Below are positions 50,001 through 59,495 of a stretch of DNA of 64,000 bases, one piece after another. Origin of the DNA: Paenibacillus terrigena DSM 21567 (GTDB taxonomy: Bacteria; Bacillota; Bacilli; Paenibacillales; Paenibacillaceae); the NCBI RefSeq assembly GCF_000374845.1, contig NZ_KB895413.1:62001-126000 (forward strand), written 5' to 3'. Each line of letters begins with the position of its first letter. The stretch's first letter is position 1. Under the pieces are notes generated by a model. It saw nothing but the letters and a program-made list of their open reading frames with translations. It did no database searches and was not told the origin of the DNA. The translations under genes and the position numbers were made by a program.

Positions 50001-53000
50001 ATGCTGCAATTCGCAGGATATCAGTTTGTTGAATGGATCGGAAGCAACGAGGAGATTATTCTATGCCGAATGATTATGATAGAAGACAACATATGTGTGA
50101 TTGCCAAAACAACCCGGGATACTTATCCAGGCTCGTCGATGATTGCCGCTTTTCAAGAGGAATATGATCTTCTCTGTCATTTCGAAGGGAATGGATGCGT
50201 TGAACCGTATGCATTCATTATGGATGGCGAGCGTCCCGTCCTCATGATGCGGGATCATGGCGGGTTCACGATGGCTCATCTGCTGCATTCTTCGGGTTGT
50301 GATCTGAAACTAAGGGACCGGATCGTCATTGCACTTGGTGCTGTTGATTGCTTGCTACAGCTACATCAAGAGAGAATCACGCATCAGGAATTGACTCCAT
50401 TGCATTTCATCGTGAATCCTGATACGCATGAAGTCGCGATTGCCGATATCCGCATGAGCACAAGCCGTGAAGGCGGAACACCCTTGCGATTCGATGCGAG
50501 ACTAGATTCCCTGCTCCCATACATCTCTCCTGAGCTGACAGGCAGGACGGGACTGATGCCTGATCATCGATCTGATTTCTATTCGCTTGGGATCGTGCTC
50601 TATGAGTGGTTTACAGGCACGCTGCCCTTTTCGCCGCGCGATGCAGCGGATACCGTCTACCATCATTTGGCCAGTAAGCCAGAACCGATGAAAACAAAAG
50701 ATTTAACCATTCCGTATATGTTATCGGCGATTGTCGACAAATGTATGGCCAAAATGCCGGAGGAAAGGTATACCAGTGCATACGGATTAAAATATGATTT
50801 GGAACAATGCTACAGAAGTTATTGCGAATCCGGTCAGATCGAGCCCTTCGTCCTTGGAAGTAAGGATCTGCCGGATCGGAGACTTGCTGGAGATGGCTTC
50901 TATGGGAGGAAAATGGAGCAAGCTCGGCTGCTTAAGGCGTTAAAGCGAGCCGCAGCGGGATCAACGGAGATTGTCTGGGTAAGCGGGAGCGGCGGGATTG
51001 GTAAAACGTCGTTCGTGAATGAAACTTTCCGTGCTTCTGGGGTATGTTATGTCGGTTCTTGCAAATATGATCCGCACCATACCGCCTTACCCTACGAAGG
51101 ATGGATTCAAATGATCAATCATCTCGTAGATCAAGTGCTCATCGAAGATGATCTGCTTGTCGATGTATGGAAGCTGCGTATAGCCCATGCTGTAGCAGGT
51201 TATGGTCAATTGTTGATCGAGCTTGTTCCTCGACTGGAATTATTGATCGGGAAGCAGCCAACTGTCGCACCGCTCCCAGCCGTTGAGGCGAAGCAGCGGT
51301 TCCATGTGGTCTTGGTTCGGTTTATTCAGCTATTTCTGCATCAGGAGCATCCACTCGTGTTGTTTCTGGATGACTTGCAGTGGAGCGACGATGAGACGCT
51401 GCAATGTCTAAGGTCTCTGTTAGAGGATCGAGAGACAAGACAATTGCTCGTGATTGGGACGTATCGCGACGATGTTGTTCAAGACACCTCTCCATCTCCT
51501 CTACAATCATTGCAAGAGCATGTGCAATCCCGTGCGAGACAAGCGGAACATATTCGACTGACCTCGCTAAGTATAACTGATTTGCAGCAACTGCTCGGTG
51601 ACGCGATGCAAGTTGAACAGGAGGATACGAAGGAATTGGTTAAGATCCTGCGCCACAAGACGATGGGTAATCCGTTTTTTGTGAGGCAATTTTTGCAGGA
51701 TTTAGTGGATGCTCAATATATCTATCTACACGAGCCCAGCCGGAAGTGGCAATGGGATCTGGAGAGAATTACCGAGATGAATATCGCGGATAATGTGGCT
51801 GCTTACATATCGGATAAGTTATTACATTTACCTACGGAGACTGTATTCGTGATTGGAAGAGCTGCGATCCTTGGTCGTAAATTCAATCTGGACATGCTCG
51901 CCGCCCTAACGAATCGGACGCCATCGCAATGCTCTGAAGCGCTGCAAATTGCTGTGCACGAGCAGCTGCTTCAAGTGATTGGTGAGGAACGACTGACTTA
52001 TATGTTCCAACATGACCGGATTCAACAGTCCGCCTACTTACTCGTGTCTGATGCCGAACGATCATCTGTTCATTTGCAAATCGGACGGTTGCTAGCTGAT
52101 CGAATGAAGGAAGGTCATGAGGAAGTTCTTTTTGAAGCGGCAAATCACTTTCATTTGGTATCGGAACAGATCATCATGGATTCAGAGCATCGCCTTCTCG
52201 GCGCAGAACTGAGCTTGCAAGCAGGATTGAAGGCCAAACAATCGACTGCGTACGAGACGGCCCTTGGTTATTTGCGAAATGCAACGGATCTACTGGGGGA
52301 AGAAGGATGGGAATCTCATTATGCATTGACCCTTCAAGCTTTTCAAGAACGGGCGGAAGTAGAATTTCTATGTGCGCATTTCGCTGAGGCAAACGATCTG
52401 TTTCATCTGCTGATACGCAAAGCGGTATCCGATCTGGAGAAGGCGCGTGTCTATAAAATGAAGATTCAAATTGAGGCGAATCGTGACAACTATGATGAAG
52501 TGATTGCGTTAGGTCGCACAGCGCTGAAATTGCTGGGAATGAATCATCATTTTAACCCAAGTACGATCGAATTGCTGGCTCATTGGCTAAAGGTGAAGCG
52601 TAAATTAAGCAGGCAAACATTGGATTCACTCCAGCGATTACAGACGATGACAGATGAGAAGCTTCAACTGGCGATGTCTATTCTAGTACATATCACGAAT
52701 GCCTTGTTCCTAACCAATAAGAAGGGTTGGCTCGCATGCACTTTAATCTTGATTCAAATGACGCTTGATGAGGGGATGTCACCCGAAGCATCGATTGGAT
52801 TTGTTGGATATGCTCTTTTCACGTATTATATGTTCCATCAGAAAGAAGAGGCTGCCAAGTGGGGAATGCTTGCTTGCGAATTAGCGAAGCCTCACTCCGT
52901 ATTGTATGTGAAGGTATTAACTTCATTTTCGCTTTGTTTTGATAGTTGGCGCCAATATGCACCTTCGTTGCTGGAGACATTTTCGAGGCAGGCAGGTTAT

Positions 53001-55088
53001 GTCGGTCTAGAATCCGGGGATCTATGGCATAGCAATCAGAGTGTATTAATTCATTGCAGCATATTATTGCATTACGGTCATCCGCTGGGAGATATTTATG
53101 CGCGATTGATTGCACATGGCCGGAGCATTCGGCGCAATAATAACAGCCTGCACTGGAAGCAAGCTGCAGTATTTGCGGCCCTGCTTGTTCGATTAACTGG
53201 TTACCGCTCACCGGATGATCCTTACGCAGAGACGGACGTCTTGATTGCAGACTTTGCAGAATCATTGCATGGGGATCCGACGCACTTGGTTCAAGAGCTT
53301 GTATGCACGCTTCAATATTTGCCAGGATATGTGTTCGGTCAATACGAGGAAGCGAAGGCAGCATTGGCAAAGGCGGCTGCGATTATTGCATCGCGATCTC
53401 CTTTTGAGAGCGATAATATGGTTCATTATTTATACGAATCTCTTGTGTGGGCGCAATTCTATGAGGGGGCTAGCCTTAAGGAGCAGCGTGAATATATGGC
53501 GAAGCTGCGTAAACGAATGGTTATGTATCGGCGATATGCGAAGCGAAGTCCAGCAAATTATGCGCATAAATACTTATGGATTCAAGCTGAGATCGCGCGT
53601 CTGAAACGGCAGAACAAACAGGCAGAGCTTCTATACGAGCAAGCAATCGAACAGGCGAAATCGAATGGGTTAATCCATGATCTTGCGATGATTGCAGAGG
53701 GTTATGGGCGATATGGTCTTCGTCATGGGAGACAGCAGCTGGCCAAAATGTATATGACGGAAGCATATGAAGCGTATTCGCAATGGGGAGCACATGCCAA
53801 AGTGGCTGATTTAGAGGAGAAGTATCCACACCTCTTGCAAGTGAAGCGTGAATCGGAGCTTGCGCGAATCGATTATCTCTCCGTCGTTAAATCTGCACAG
53901 GCATTGTCCGGTGAGATGGAAATGAATCGGCTGCTGCATACGTTAATGAACATCATGCTGCATAATGCAGGGGCGGAATCAGGTGCGATTATTTTCGCTC
54001 AAGAAGGAAGATGGGTCGTTGAAGCTTATGGGTCGGTAGAAGAAATGAACATCGCGTCCATTTCGTTACAAGATGCATCCGATATCCTTCCGGTTGCGAT
54101 GATCGGATATGTCGCTAGAACAAGAGAGGAATTGGTTCTGCATGACGCTTCGAATGAAGGGATGTTCATGCAAAATGCATACATCAGCAGCAATAAGTTG
54201 AAATCCGTGCTTTGTCTGCCGATATTGCATCAGAATAAACTGATTTGCCTGCTCTATATGGAGAATAAGCTTGCTCCTGGTGTCTTCACTTCGGATCGAT
54301 TGGATGTGCTTAAGCTCTTAGGTTCTCAGTGTGCCATTTCAATTAAGAATGCGCAGCTCTATTCGGGGATTCAATATTTGAAAGATCATCTTGAACAGCA
54401 AGTGGAGGAGCGAACTCGAAGTCTGGAGCGATCCATGCGCGAGACGGCGGCGGCGCTCTCTGAGATGTCCGTCTATGCGGAACGGAATCGCATTGCACAT
54501 GATATTCACGATATTGTCGGGCACACATTGACCTCGACGATTCTCCAGATTGAAGCAGGTAAGCGATTGCTGAACAAAGATCGGGAAGAAGCTTCGAAAC
54601 GGTTGAAGGAAGCGCAAGATCTTGTACGTCACGGTCTCCATGAAATTCGAAGTTCGGTGCATATGTTGAAAGAGGACAAATATTATGACCTTGTTCAAGC
54701 GCTGCATCAGCTGATCGAAGAGACGCAGCGGAACATGGGGGCTGTTATACACGCCTCTATCGGTATGCTTCCTGAGCTAACATTATCGTATAAGAAAACC
54801 ATATATCATGCTGTGCAAGAAGGGCTGACGAATGGTATTCGACACGGTGAGAGCAAGGAATTCTATTTCACCCTGGAGTACGTAAAATCGGTGATTAAAA
54901 TGAAACTTAAGGATTGCGGTATTGGTGCAAATGAGATCCATTTAGGATTTGGACTCACGGCAATGCGTGAGCGGGTGGAGCAGCTCGGCGGCCAATTTGT
55001 CGTCGATTCTGAACCTGACCAAGGTTGTCTATTGCGAATAGAATTACCTTATTCGATGCGAGATACAGGGGGGGGTGGATGCCTATGA
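50001..55088 (+). CDS. Pseudokinase/AAA ATPase/GAF/histidine kinase multidomain sensor
   Basis: 1695-residue cytoplasmic sensor. Residues about 1-270: serine/threonine kinase fold with Lys in CVIAKTTR, but the catalytic loop is HQELTPLHFIV instead of HRDxKxxN, and DFG is DIR, so kinase activity is unlikely. About 300-600: ATPase with Walker A SGSGGIGKTS and Walker B LVLFLDDLQWSDD. About 700-1280: helical, TPR-like. About 1290-1450: GAF domain (ESGAIIFAQEGRW...VLCLPILHQNKLICLLYMEN). About 1460-1690: coiled coil, HisKA_3 phospho-His in ERNRIAHDIHDIVGHTL near 1500, and a C-terminal HATPase (GLTNGIRHGES, GFGLTAMRERVEQLGG). ATG 50001 has GGGGGCGG; 49962 is alternative. It overlaps the LuxR-type regulator gene by ATGA. 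Confidence 0.9.
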   Translation: MLQFAGYQFVEWIGSNEEIILCRMIMIEDNICVIAKTTRDTYPGSSMIAAFQEEYDLLCHFEGNGCVEPYAFIMDGERPVLMMRDHGGFTMAHLLHSSGCDLKLRDRIVIALGAVDCLLQLHQERITHQELTPLHFIVNPDTHEVAIADIRMSTSREGGTPLRFDARLDSLLPYISPELTGRTGLMPDHRSDFYSLGIVLYEWFTGTLPFSPRDAADTVYHHLASKPEPMKTKDLTIPYMLSAIVDKCMAKMPEERYTSAYGLKYDLEQCYRSYCESGQIEPFVLGSKDLPDRRLAGDGFYGRKMEQARLLKALKRAAAGSTEIVWVSGSGGIGKTSFVNETFRASGVCYVGSCKYDPHHTALPYEGWIQMINHLVDQVLIEDDLLVDVWKLRIAHAVAGYGQLLIELVPRLELLIGKQPTVAPLPAVEAKQRFHVVLVRFIQLFLHQEHPLVLFLDDLQWSDDETLQCLRSLLEDRETRQLLVIGTYRDDVVQDTSPSPLQSLQEHVQSRARQAEHIRLTSLSITDLQQLLGDAMQVEQEDTKELVKILRHKTMGNPFFVRQFLQDLVDAQYIYLHEPSRKWQWDLERITEMNIADNVAAYISDKLLHLPTETVFVIGRAAILGRKFNLDMLAALTNRTPSQCSEALQIAVHEQLLQVIGEERLTYMFQHDRIQQSAYLLVSDAERSSVHLQIGRLLADRMKEGHEEVLFEAANHFHLVSEQIIMDSEHRLLGAELSLQAGLKAKQSTAYETALGYLRNATDLLGEEGWESHYALTLQAFQERAEVEFLCAHFAEANDLFHLLIRKAVSDLEKARVYKMKIQIEANRDNYDEVIALGRTALKLLGMNHHFNPSTIELLAHWLKVKRKLSRQTLDSLQRLQTMTDEKLQLAMSILVHITNALFLTNKKGWLACTLILIQMTLDEGMSPEASIGFVGYALFTYYMFHQKEEAAKWGMLACELAKPHSVLYVKVLTSFSLCFDSWRQYAPSLLETFSRQAGYVGLESGDLWHSNQSVLIHCSILLHYGHPLGDIYARLIAHGRSIRRNNNSLHWKQAAVFAALLVRLTGYRSPDDPYAETDVLIADFAESLHGDPTHLVQELVCTLQYLPGYVFGQYEEAKAALAKAAAIIASRSPFESDNMVHYLYESLVWAQFYEGASLKEQREYMAKLRKRMVMYRRYAKRSPANYAHKYLWIQAEIARLKRQNKQAELLYEQAIEQAKSNGLIHDLAMIAEGYGRYGLRHGRQQLAKMYMTEAYEAYSQWGAHAKVADLEEKYPHLLQVKRESELARIDYLSVVKSAQALSGEMEMNRLLHTLMNIMLHNAGAESGAIIFAQEGRWVVEAYGSVEEMNIASISLQDASDILPVAMIGYVARTREELVLHDASNEGMFMQNAYISSNKLKSVLCLPILHQNKLICLLYMENKLAPGVFTSDRLDVLKLLGSQCAISIKNAQLYSGIQYLKDHLEQQVEERTRSLERSMRETAAALSEMSVYAERNRIAHDIHDIVGHTLTSTILQIEAGKRLLNKDREEASKRLKEAQDLVRHGLHEIRSSVHMLKEDKYYDLVQALHQLIEETQRNMGAVIHASIGMLPELTLSYKKTIYHAVQEGLTNGIRHGESKEFYFTLEYVKSVIKMKLKDCGIGANEIHLGFGLTAMRERVEQLGGQFVVDSEPDQGCLLRIELPYSMRDTGGGGCL

Positions 55089-55732
55089 TTCGAATATTGA
55101 TCGCAGATGATCAACTGCTGACGAGGGAGGGTCTTCGGACGATCCTTGATTTGGAGGAGGATTTCGAGGTCATTGGTGTCGCAAAGAATGGACAAGAAGC
55201 CTGTGAAATGGCGGAAGCGCTCAGGCCGGATATCGTGCTGCTTGATATCCGGATGCCAGTGATGGATGGAATCACGGCACTCAAGCATATCAAGGGATCT
55301 TGTCCGGAGACAGCCGCGCTCATTCTCACGACGTTCCTTGAGGATGAATATATCATTGAAGGGATGGCGAATGGCGCCAGCGGTTATATGCTTAAAGATA
55401 TGGATGGCGATAAGATGATTGCGTCAATCCGGGATACCGTGACCGGACAATTCATCCTTCCAGCTGCCGTCGCGGCCAAATTAGCAGCGAGAATGTCGCG
55501 ATTTGCACAGGATATGGCGTATCGTGAGCGTTCAGAGCTTGGGCGAATCAGTCTGACGGAACGCGAGAAGGAGCTTGCCCAGCACATGATGAGAGGGTTG
55601 AATAACCGGGAAATTGCGGAAGCATTATTCATCGCCGAAGGTACGGTTCGTAATTATATTAGTAATCTATATGGTAAATTAGATGTGGTGGATCGTGCGC
55701 AAGCGATTGTTCGGCTCCAGAGTCTCTTGTAG
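55085..55732 (+). CDS. NarL/LuxR-type response regulator
   Basis: 215-residue regulator. Receiver: IRILIADDQLLTREGL, phospho-acceptor Asp in IVLLDIRMPVMDG near residue 54, Lys in YMLKDM near 104. C-terminal LuxR HTH: LTEREKELAQHMMRGLNNREIAEALFIAEGTVRNYISNLYGKLDV (about residues 150-195). ATG 55085 overlaps the kinase stop TGA, so the pair is translationally coupled and the large sensor is its partner. Targets unknown. Confidence 0.94.
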   Translation: MIRILIADDQLLTREGLRTILDLEEDFEVIGVAKNGQEACEMAEALRPDIVLLDIRMPVMDGITALKHIKGSCPETAALILTTFLEDEYIIEGMANGASGYMLKDMDGDKMIASIRDTVTGQFILPAAVAAKLAARMSRFAQDMAYRERSELGRISLTEREKELAQHMMRGLNNREIAEALFIAEGTVRNYISNLYGKLDVVDRAQAIVRLQSLL

Positions 55733-55755
55733 AATGTGCAGAAGTTTGTTAATTG

Positions 55756-55788
55756 GAAGAGGGAGGTCTCTTAGAGACCTCCCTCTTC
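55756..55788. terminator. Bidirectional hairpin between response regulator and phn genes
   Basis: Perfect 15-base arms GAAGAGGGAGGTCTC and complement, loop TTA. There is no long T run. Confidence 0.8.
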
Positions 55789-55804
55789 TGCTATGGCGAG
55801 TCGA

Positions 55805-56608
55805 TTATATGATGCGTTTGCGCAGCCAACCGGATACGAGGTCAGTCAGGATAATCAGTAGGATAATGCCGAGCAGAATGATACCGACGCGGTTCCAGTT
55901 CCGTACTTGAAGCGCGAAAATCAACGGTGTGCCGATCCCACCAGCGCCTACGAGACCAAGTGTCGTCGCAGACCGGATATTGATCTCGAAGCGATAAATC
56001 GAATAGGACAAAAACTGCGGGATAACTTGCGGCAGAACGGCGTACCGCAAAACTTGAAGGCGATTTGCACCACAGGCGAGCAGGGCTTCCTCGGGACCAG
56101 GATCAATGTTCTCAATCGTCTCGGCATAGAGCTTGGCCAACATGCCAATTGAATGGATTCCGAGCGCGAGAACACCCGCAAATGAGCCGGGACCGACGGC
56201 CTTGATGAACAAGATCGCTACGATAATTTCGGGAAATACGCGAATGATGCTAAGTACGACTTTACCACTGCCCGAGACGGCCCACTGACGGCTCATATTG
56301 GAGGAGGCCCAGAATGCGAAGGGAATGCAGGTTACAGCCGCAACAACGGTTCCTAGTATTGAGATGACAAGGGTATCGAGCAAGCCTCGCAGCAAATCTT
56401 CACCTTCAGGAATATAGACGAAGGACCAATCCGGATGCAGGAAGCCAGTAAGGATGGATTTCGAGACCGATCCGGCTGTCTTCTGTAATCCTTCGAATTG
56501 CATACCTTGAATGGCCCAATAATAGATGGCAATCATTAATGCTGCAATCACCCAGAAGCGAATGCGTGAACTGATGGGTCTCTGCAATGTATCTGTATCT
56601 AGTTTCAT
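55805..56608 (-). CDS. phnE: Phosphonate-type ABC permease (PhnE), second copy
   Basis: 267-residue inner-membrane permease. Six hydrophobic segments and the PhnE-type loop [53 protein letters not shown]. Its ATG overlaps the stop of the preceding permease gene by four bases, so the two are coupled; they probably form a heterodimer. Last gene of phnD-phnC-phnE-phnE. Confidence 0.92.
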   Translation of the reverse strand: MKLDTDTLQRPISSRIRFWVIAALMIAIYYWAIQGMQFEGLQKTAGSVSKSILTGFLHPDWSFVYIPEGEDLLRGLLDTLVISILGTVVAAVTCIPFAFWASSNMSRQWAVSGSGKVVLSIIRVFPEIIVAILFIKAVGPGSFAGVLALGIHSIGMLAKLYAETIENIDPGPEEALLACGANRLQVLRYAVLPQVIPQFLSYSIYRFEINIRSATTLGLVGAGGIGTPLIFALQVRNWNRVGIILLGIILLIILTDLVSGWLRKRII

Positions 56609-57417
56609 AGCAATTTCCTCCGTATCACAGCACTGCCGTAATCGATCATGAGAACGATGGCTAGCGTCAATAGAATAATGATAGATGCCCGGTCATAACG
56701 GAATAGACCAAGTGCACGATCGAGCAGCAGTCCGATCCCGCCGGCACCGACAAGTCCAAGCACAGAAGCTGCTCTGACGTTGACCTCGAAGGTATACAGG
56801 AAGTAGGAGACGAAGTAGGGCAATGCCTGCGGCATGACGCCGAAGATGATCAATTGGATCCGGTTGGCCCCGACAGCGGTCATCGCTTCAAGTGGTCCTG
56901 GATCGATGGCTTCGATGGCTTCAAAGGTCAGCTTCGCGATAATACCGAACGAGAAGAATACAAGCGCCAGCATCCCGGCAAAAGGACCAATCCCGAATAT
57001 CGCCACGAATACGGCGGCGAACAGCAGATCAGGGATTGTCCGTACAAGATTTAGGATCATGCGCATCGGGATCGATATCCATCGATTGGGCGTGAGGTTG
57101 TAAGCGCACAATAGCGCAACAGGAATCGCAAGCAAACCGCCAATCGTCGTTCCCATGATCGCGATTTGGATGGTTTCCAGCATGGGTCCCCAAATGGTCG
57201 GCAGGTAGCTCCAATCCGGCGGGAACATTTCTTGCAAGAGTGAGCCCATCTGTGGTAAGCCGACAACTAACTGATAGGGTGTGACCTCAGTACGAATGGA
57301 GCATGCGATCAGTACGAAAATGAATAGCAGCCATGTGGCGAGTCGTTTGTAACGATCGATTAACGGTGCATTGGACGATGGTTGATGTGCTGAAGTCTGT
57401 GATAAAGAAGACCTCAT
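56605..57417 (-). CDS. phnE: Phosphonate-type ABC permease (PhnE), first copy
   Basis: 270-residue permease, paralogous to the next gene, with [12 protein letters not shown]-type loop ([53 protein letters not shown]). It overlaps phnC by four bases. It has a short polar N-terminal tail before the first helix ([17 protein letters not shown]). Confidence 0.92.
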   Translation of the reverse strand: MRSSLSQTSAHQPSSNAPLIDRYKRLATWLLFIFVLIACSIRTEVTPYQLVVGLPQMGSLLQEMFPPDWSYLPTIWGPMLETIQIAIMGTTIGGLLAIPVALLCAYNLTPNRWISIPMRMILNLVRTIPDLLFAAVFVAIFGIGPFAGMLALVFFSFGIIAKLTFEAIEAIDPGPLEAMTAVGANRIQLIIFGVMPQALPYFVSYFLYTFEVNVRAASVLGLVGAGGIGLLLDRALGLFRYDRASIIILLTLAIVLMIDYGSAVIRRKLL

Positions 57418-58190
57418 GATACACCTCCAACTCCAAGTAGTTCATCCTGAAGGATTGGCCGACCATAAATTTCGGCGAAGACCTGATCCGTTGCTTCTGC
57501 CGGCGTACCGTCAAATACCACTTCCCCGGCCCGTAGTCCGATGATCCGAGTCGCATATTCGCGTGCCAAGTCAATAAAATGAAGGTTAATGATGGTTGTA
57601 ATGTTCATTTCTTGGTTTATACGCTTCAAGTCGTCCATCACTTGGCGTGTGGTCAGAGGATCGAGTGATGCAACAGGTTCATCTGCAAGAATGATCCGAG
57701 CTTCCTGTGCCAAGGCGCGAGCAATGGATACGCGCTGCTGCTGCCCACCGGATAATTGATCTGAACGTATATAAGCCTTCTCGCGAATGTTGACCCGTTC
57801 GAGGGCATGAAGTGATAGCTCGACATCTTCCTTGGGAAAAAGACCGAACATCGTCTTGAATGTAGAGTGGTAACCGACGCGCCCGGACAACACGTTACGG
57901 AGGACAGTGGATCTTTTGACAAGGTTGAAGCTCTGAAAGATCATTCCGATATCTCGACGTATCCGGCGAAGCTCACTGCTTGTGGCACGCGTGACGGATT
58001 TGCCATTTACCTTGATCTCGCCAGCTGAGATGTCGTTCAATCGGTTAATGGAACGCAGCAGCGTTGATTTGCCTGCGCCGGACGATCCGACAATGACCAC
58101 CAGTTCGCCTTCATGTATCGTCAAGTTCACATTTCGAAGTCCTGCTGTTCCATTAGGATACGTTTTGGATACGTTCTCGAAAGTAATCAT
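57414..58190 (-). CDS. phnC: Phosphonate-type ABC transporter ATPase (PhnC)
   Basis: 258-residue ATPase: Walker [17 protein letters not shown] (residues 35-50), Q-loop [11 protein letters not shown], signature [15 protein letters not shown], Walker [13 protein letters not shown] and H-loop NLHFIDLA. Its sequence follows PhnC importers. It energises uptake by the two PhnE permeases. Substrate could be phosphonate, phosphite or a phosphate ester; no C-P lyase genes are present in the window. Confidence 0.93.
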   Translation of the reverse strand: MITFENVSKTYPNGTAGLRNVNLTIHEGELVVIVGSSGAGKSTLLRSINRLNDISAGEIKVNGKSVTRATSSELRRIRRDIGMIFQSFNLVKRSTVLRNVLSGRVGYHSTFKTMFGLFPKEDVELSLHALERVNIREKAYIRSDQLSGGQQQRVSIARALAQEARIILADEPVASLDPLTTRQVMDDLKRINQEMNITTIINLHFIDLAREYATRIIGLRAGEVVFDGTPAEATDQVFAEIYGRPILQDELLGVGGVS

Positions 58191-58235
58191 TTTCGTAACA
58201 CTCGCTCTCTATCAATATAGTGTAAATAGAAACAA

Positions 58236-58262
58236 CACCGTCATGAAGGTTCATGAACGGTG
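58236..58262 (-). terminator. Hairpin in the phnD-phnC gap
   Basis: On the minus strand CACCGTTCATGA pairs with TCATGACGGTG with one bulge. No T run follows, so it more likely stabilises the upstream phnD message or partly reduces expression of downstream genes. Confidence 0.5.
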
Positions 58263-58277
58263 CTGCTCCGTGTTCGC

Positions 58278-59243
58278 TTACTTAATTTCTTGGCCCACGG
58301 CTTTTGCGTACTCGCGCACAGGCTCAAAGTTCTTGTCGTCACCTTTGACATAACCTACATGCGTGTAAATATCTTTGATGATTTGAGCACCTTCAGTATC
58401 ATTCGTGATATCGATAAACGCTTGGCTGATCTTGTCTCTCCAGCTTTGGTCCATATCGTTACGAACACTTACGGTATCGTTAGGGATCTTCGCCGTGAAG
58501 TGAAGCACACGAGTCTTCTCGAATACGTCCGGAACGTCTTTCGCTACCGTATTCCGTGCGTCTTGGAAGTTAGCGACAGCATCGACTTGACCGTTCAGAA
58601 GCGCCATCAGCGCTGCATCATGACCTTTAATCGTTACCCCTTGAACATCCTTGTCTGGGTCGATTCCAGCTTGTTTCAATTCAGCGGCTGGGAAAACATA
58701 TCCGGCGGACGAAGTTACGTTCTGCCAACCTATTTTTTTACCTTTCAAGTCAGCGAGTGTCTTGATTGGAGAATCTTTCATCACAACGATCATTGCTTTA
58801 TAGAAATCAACTTTCTCCGTCGTCGGTTGACCTGTTGCATCATCTACGCCGAAACGCTGTGCTTGGAGTAGAAGATCTACCGCCTTCTTATTATCGTGTG
58901 CCAGAACATAGGCGTTTGGAGGCAGGAAGCCGACATCGACTTGCTTCGAAGCCATGGCCTCGACGATTGTATTGTAGTCAGGTGAGACAGAGACATGAAC
59001 CGGAATGCCAAGGCGGTCGCCGAGCAATTTCTCCAGCGGCTTCGTCTTCGCTTCAAGCGTATCGGCATTTTGTGATGGGACGAACTGTACGTTAAGTTCT
59101 TTTGGAACGTAGGCCGTGCTTGCTGCTGAACTTGAGGAATCGGCATTCACAGTCGTTTCGCTGCTTGCATTTTTGGATCCACATGCGGCAAGGCCTGTCG
59201 CCAGGATAATCGTCATGCAGATGGTCATTGCTTTTTTGAACAT
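58278..59243 (-). CDS. phnD: Phosphonate-type substrate-binding lipoprotein (PhnD)
   Basis: 321-residue lipoprotein. The signal peptide FKKAMTICMTIILATGLAAC ends at the lipid-anchored Cys, then a Ser-rich linker, then a PhnD/TctC-type binding fold: LNVQFVPSQNADTLEAKTKPLEKLLGDRLG, SPDYNTIVEAMASKQVDVGFLPPNAYVLA and GKKIGWQNVTSSAGYVFPAAELKQAG, where the SSAGY loop binds the phosphonyl oxygens in known PhnD. ATG 59243 is nine bases after GGAGGGG; the in-frame TTG 59249 is too close. First gene of the operon and divergent from a nucleotidase gene. Confidence 0.92.
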   Translation of the reverse strand: MFKKAMTICMTIILATGLAACGSKNASSETTVNADSSSSAASTAYVPKELNVQFVPSQNADTLEAKTKPLEKLLGDRLGIPVHVSVSPDYNTIVEAMASKQVDVGFLPPNAYVLAHDNKKAVDLLLQAQRFGVDDATGQPTTEKVDFYKAMIVVMKDSPIKTLADLKGKKIGWQNVTSSAGYVFPAAELKQAGIDPDKDVQGVTIKGHDAALMALLNGQVDAVANFQDARNTVAKDVPDVFEKTRVLHFTAKIPNDTVSVRNDMDQSWRDKISQAFIDITNDTEGAQIIKDIYTHVGYVKGDDKNFEPVREYAKAVGQEIK

Positions 59244-59495
59244 GTTCAAGTTCCCCTCCAGGATTCATATATATTCTATTAGCATCTATCAGATGGATTC
59301 ATCTGACATATAGGAGCGTAACATAGTGCAAAGATGCAAGGGTTAACTGGGATGGGCATTTGTGTAAAATGAATATGAAAAATGGGGAAGATTGTTATCG
59401 GACTGTAAGATGTGAATTCCATGTAAATTACAAGCGATGAAAAACAAGTTATAGTAGGTATAAAACGATGCAATGACGGAGTGCCAGAGAGGGGA

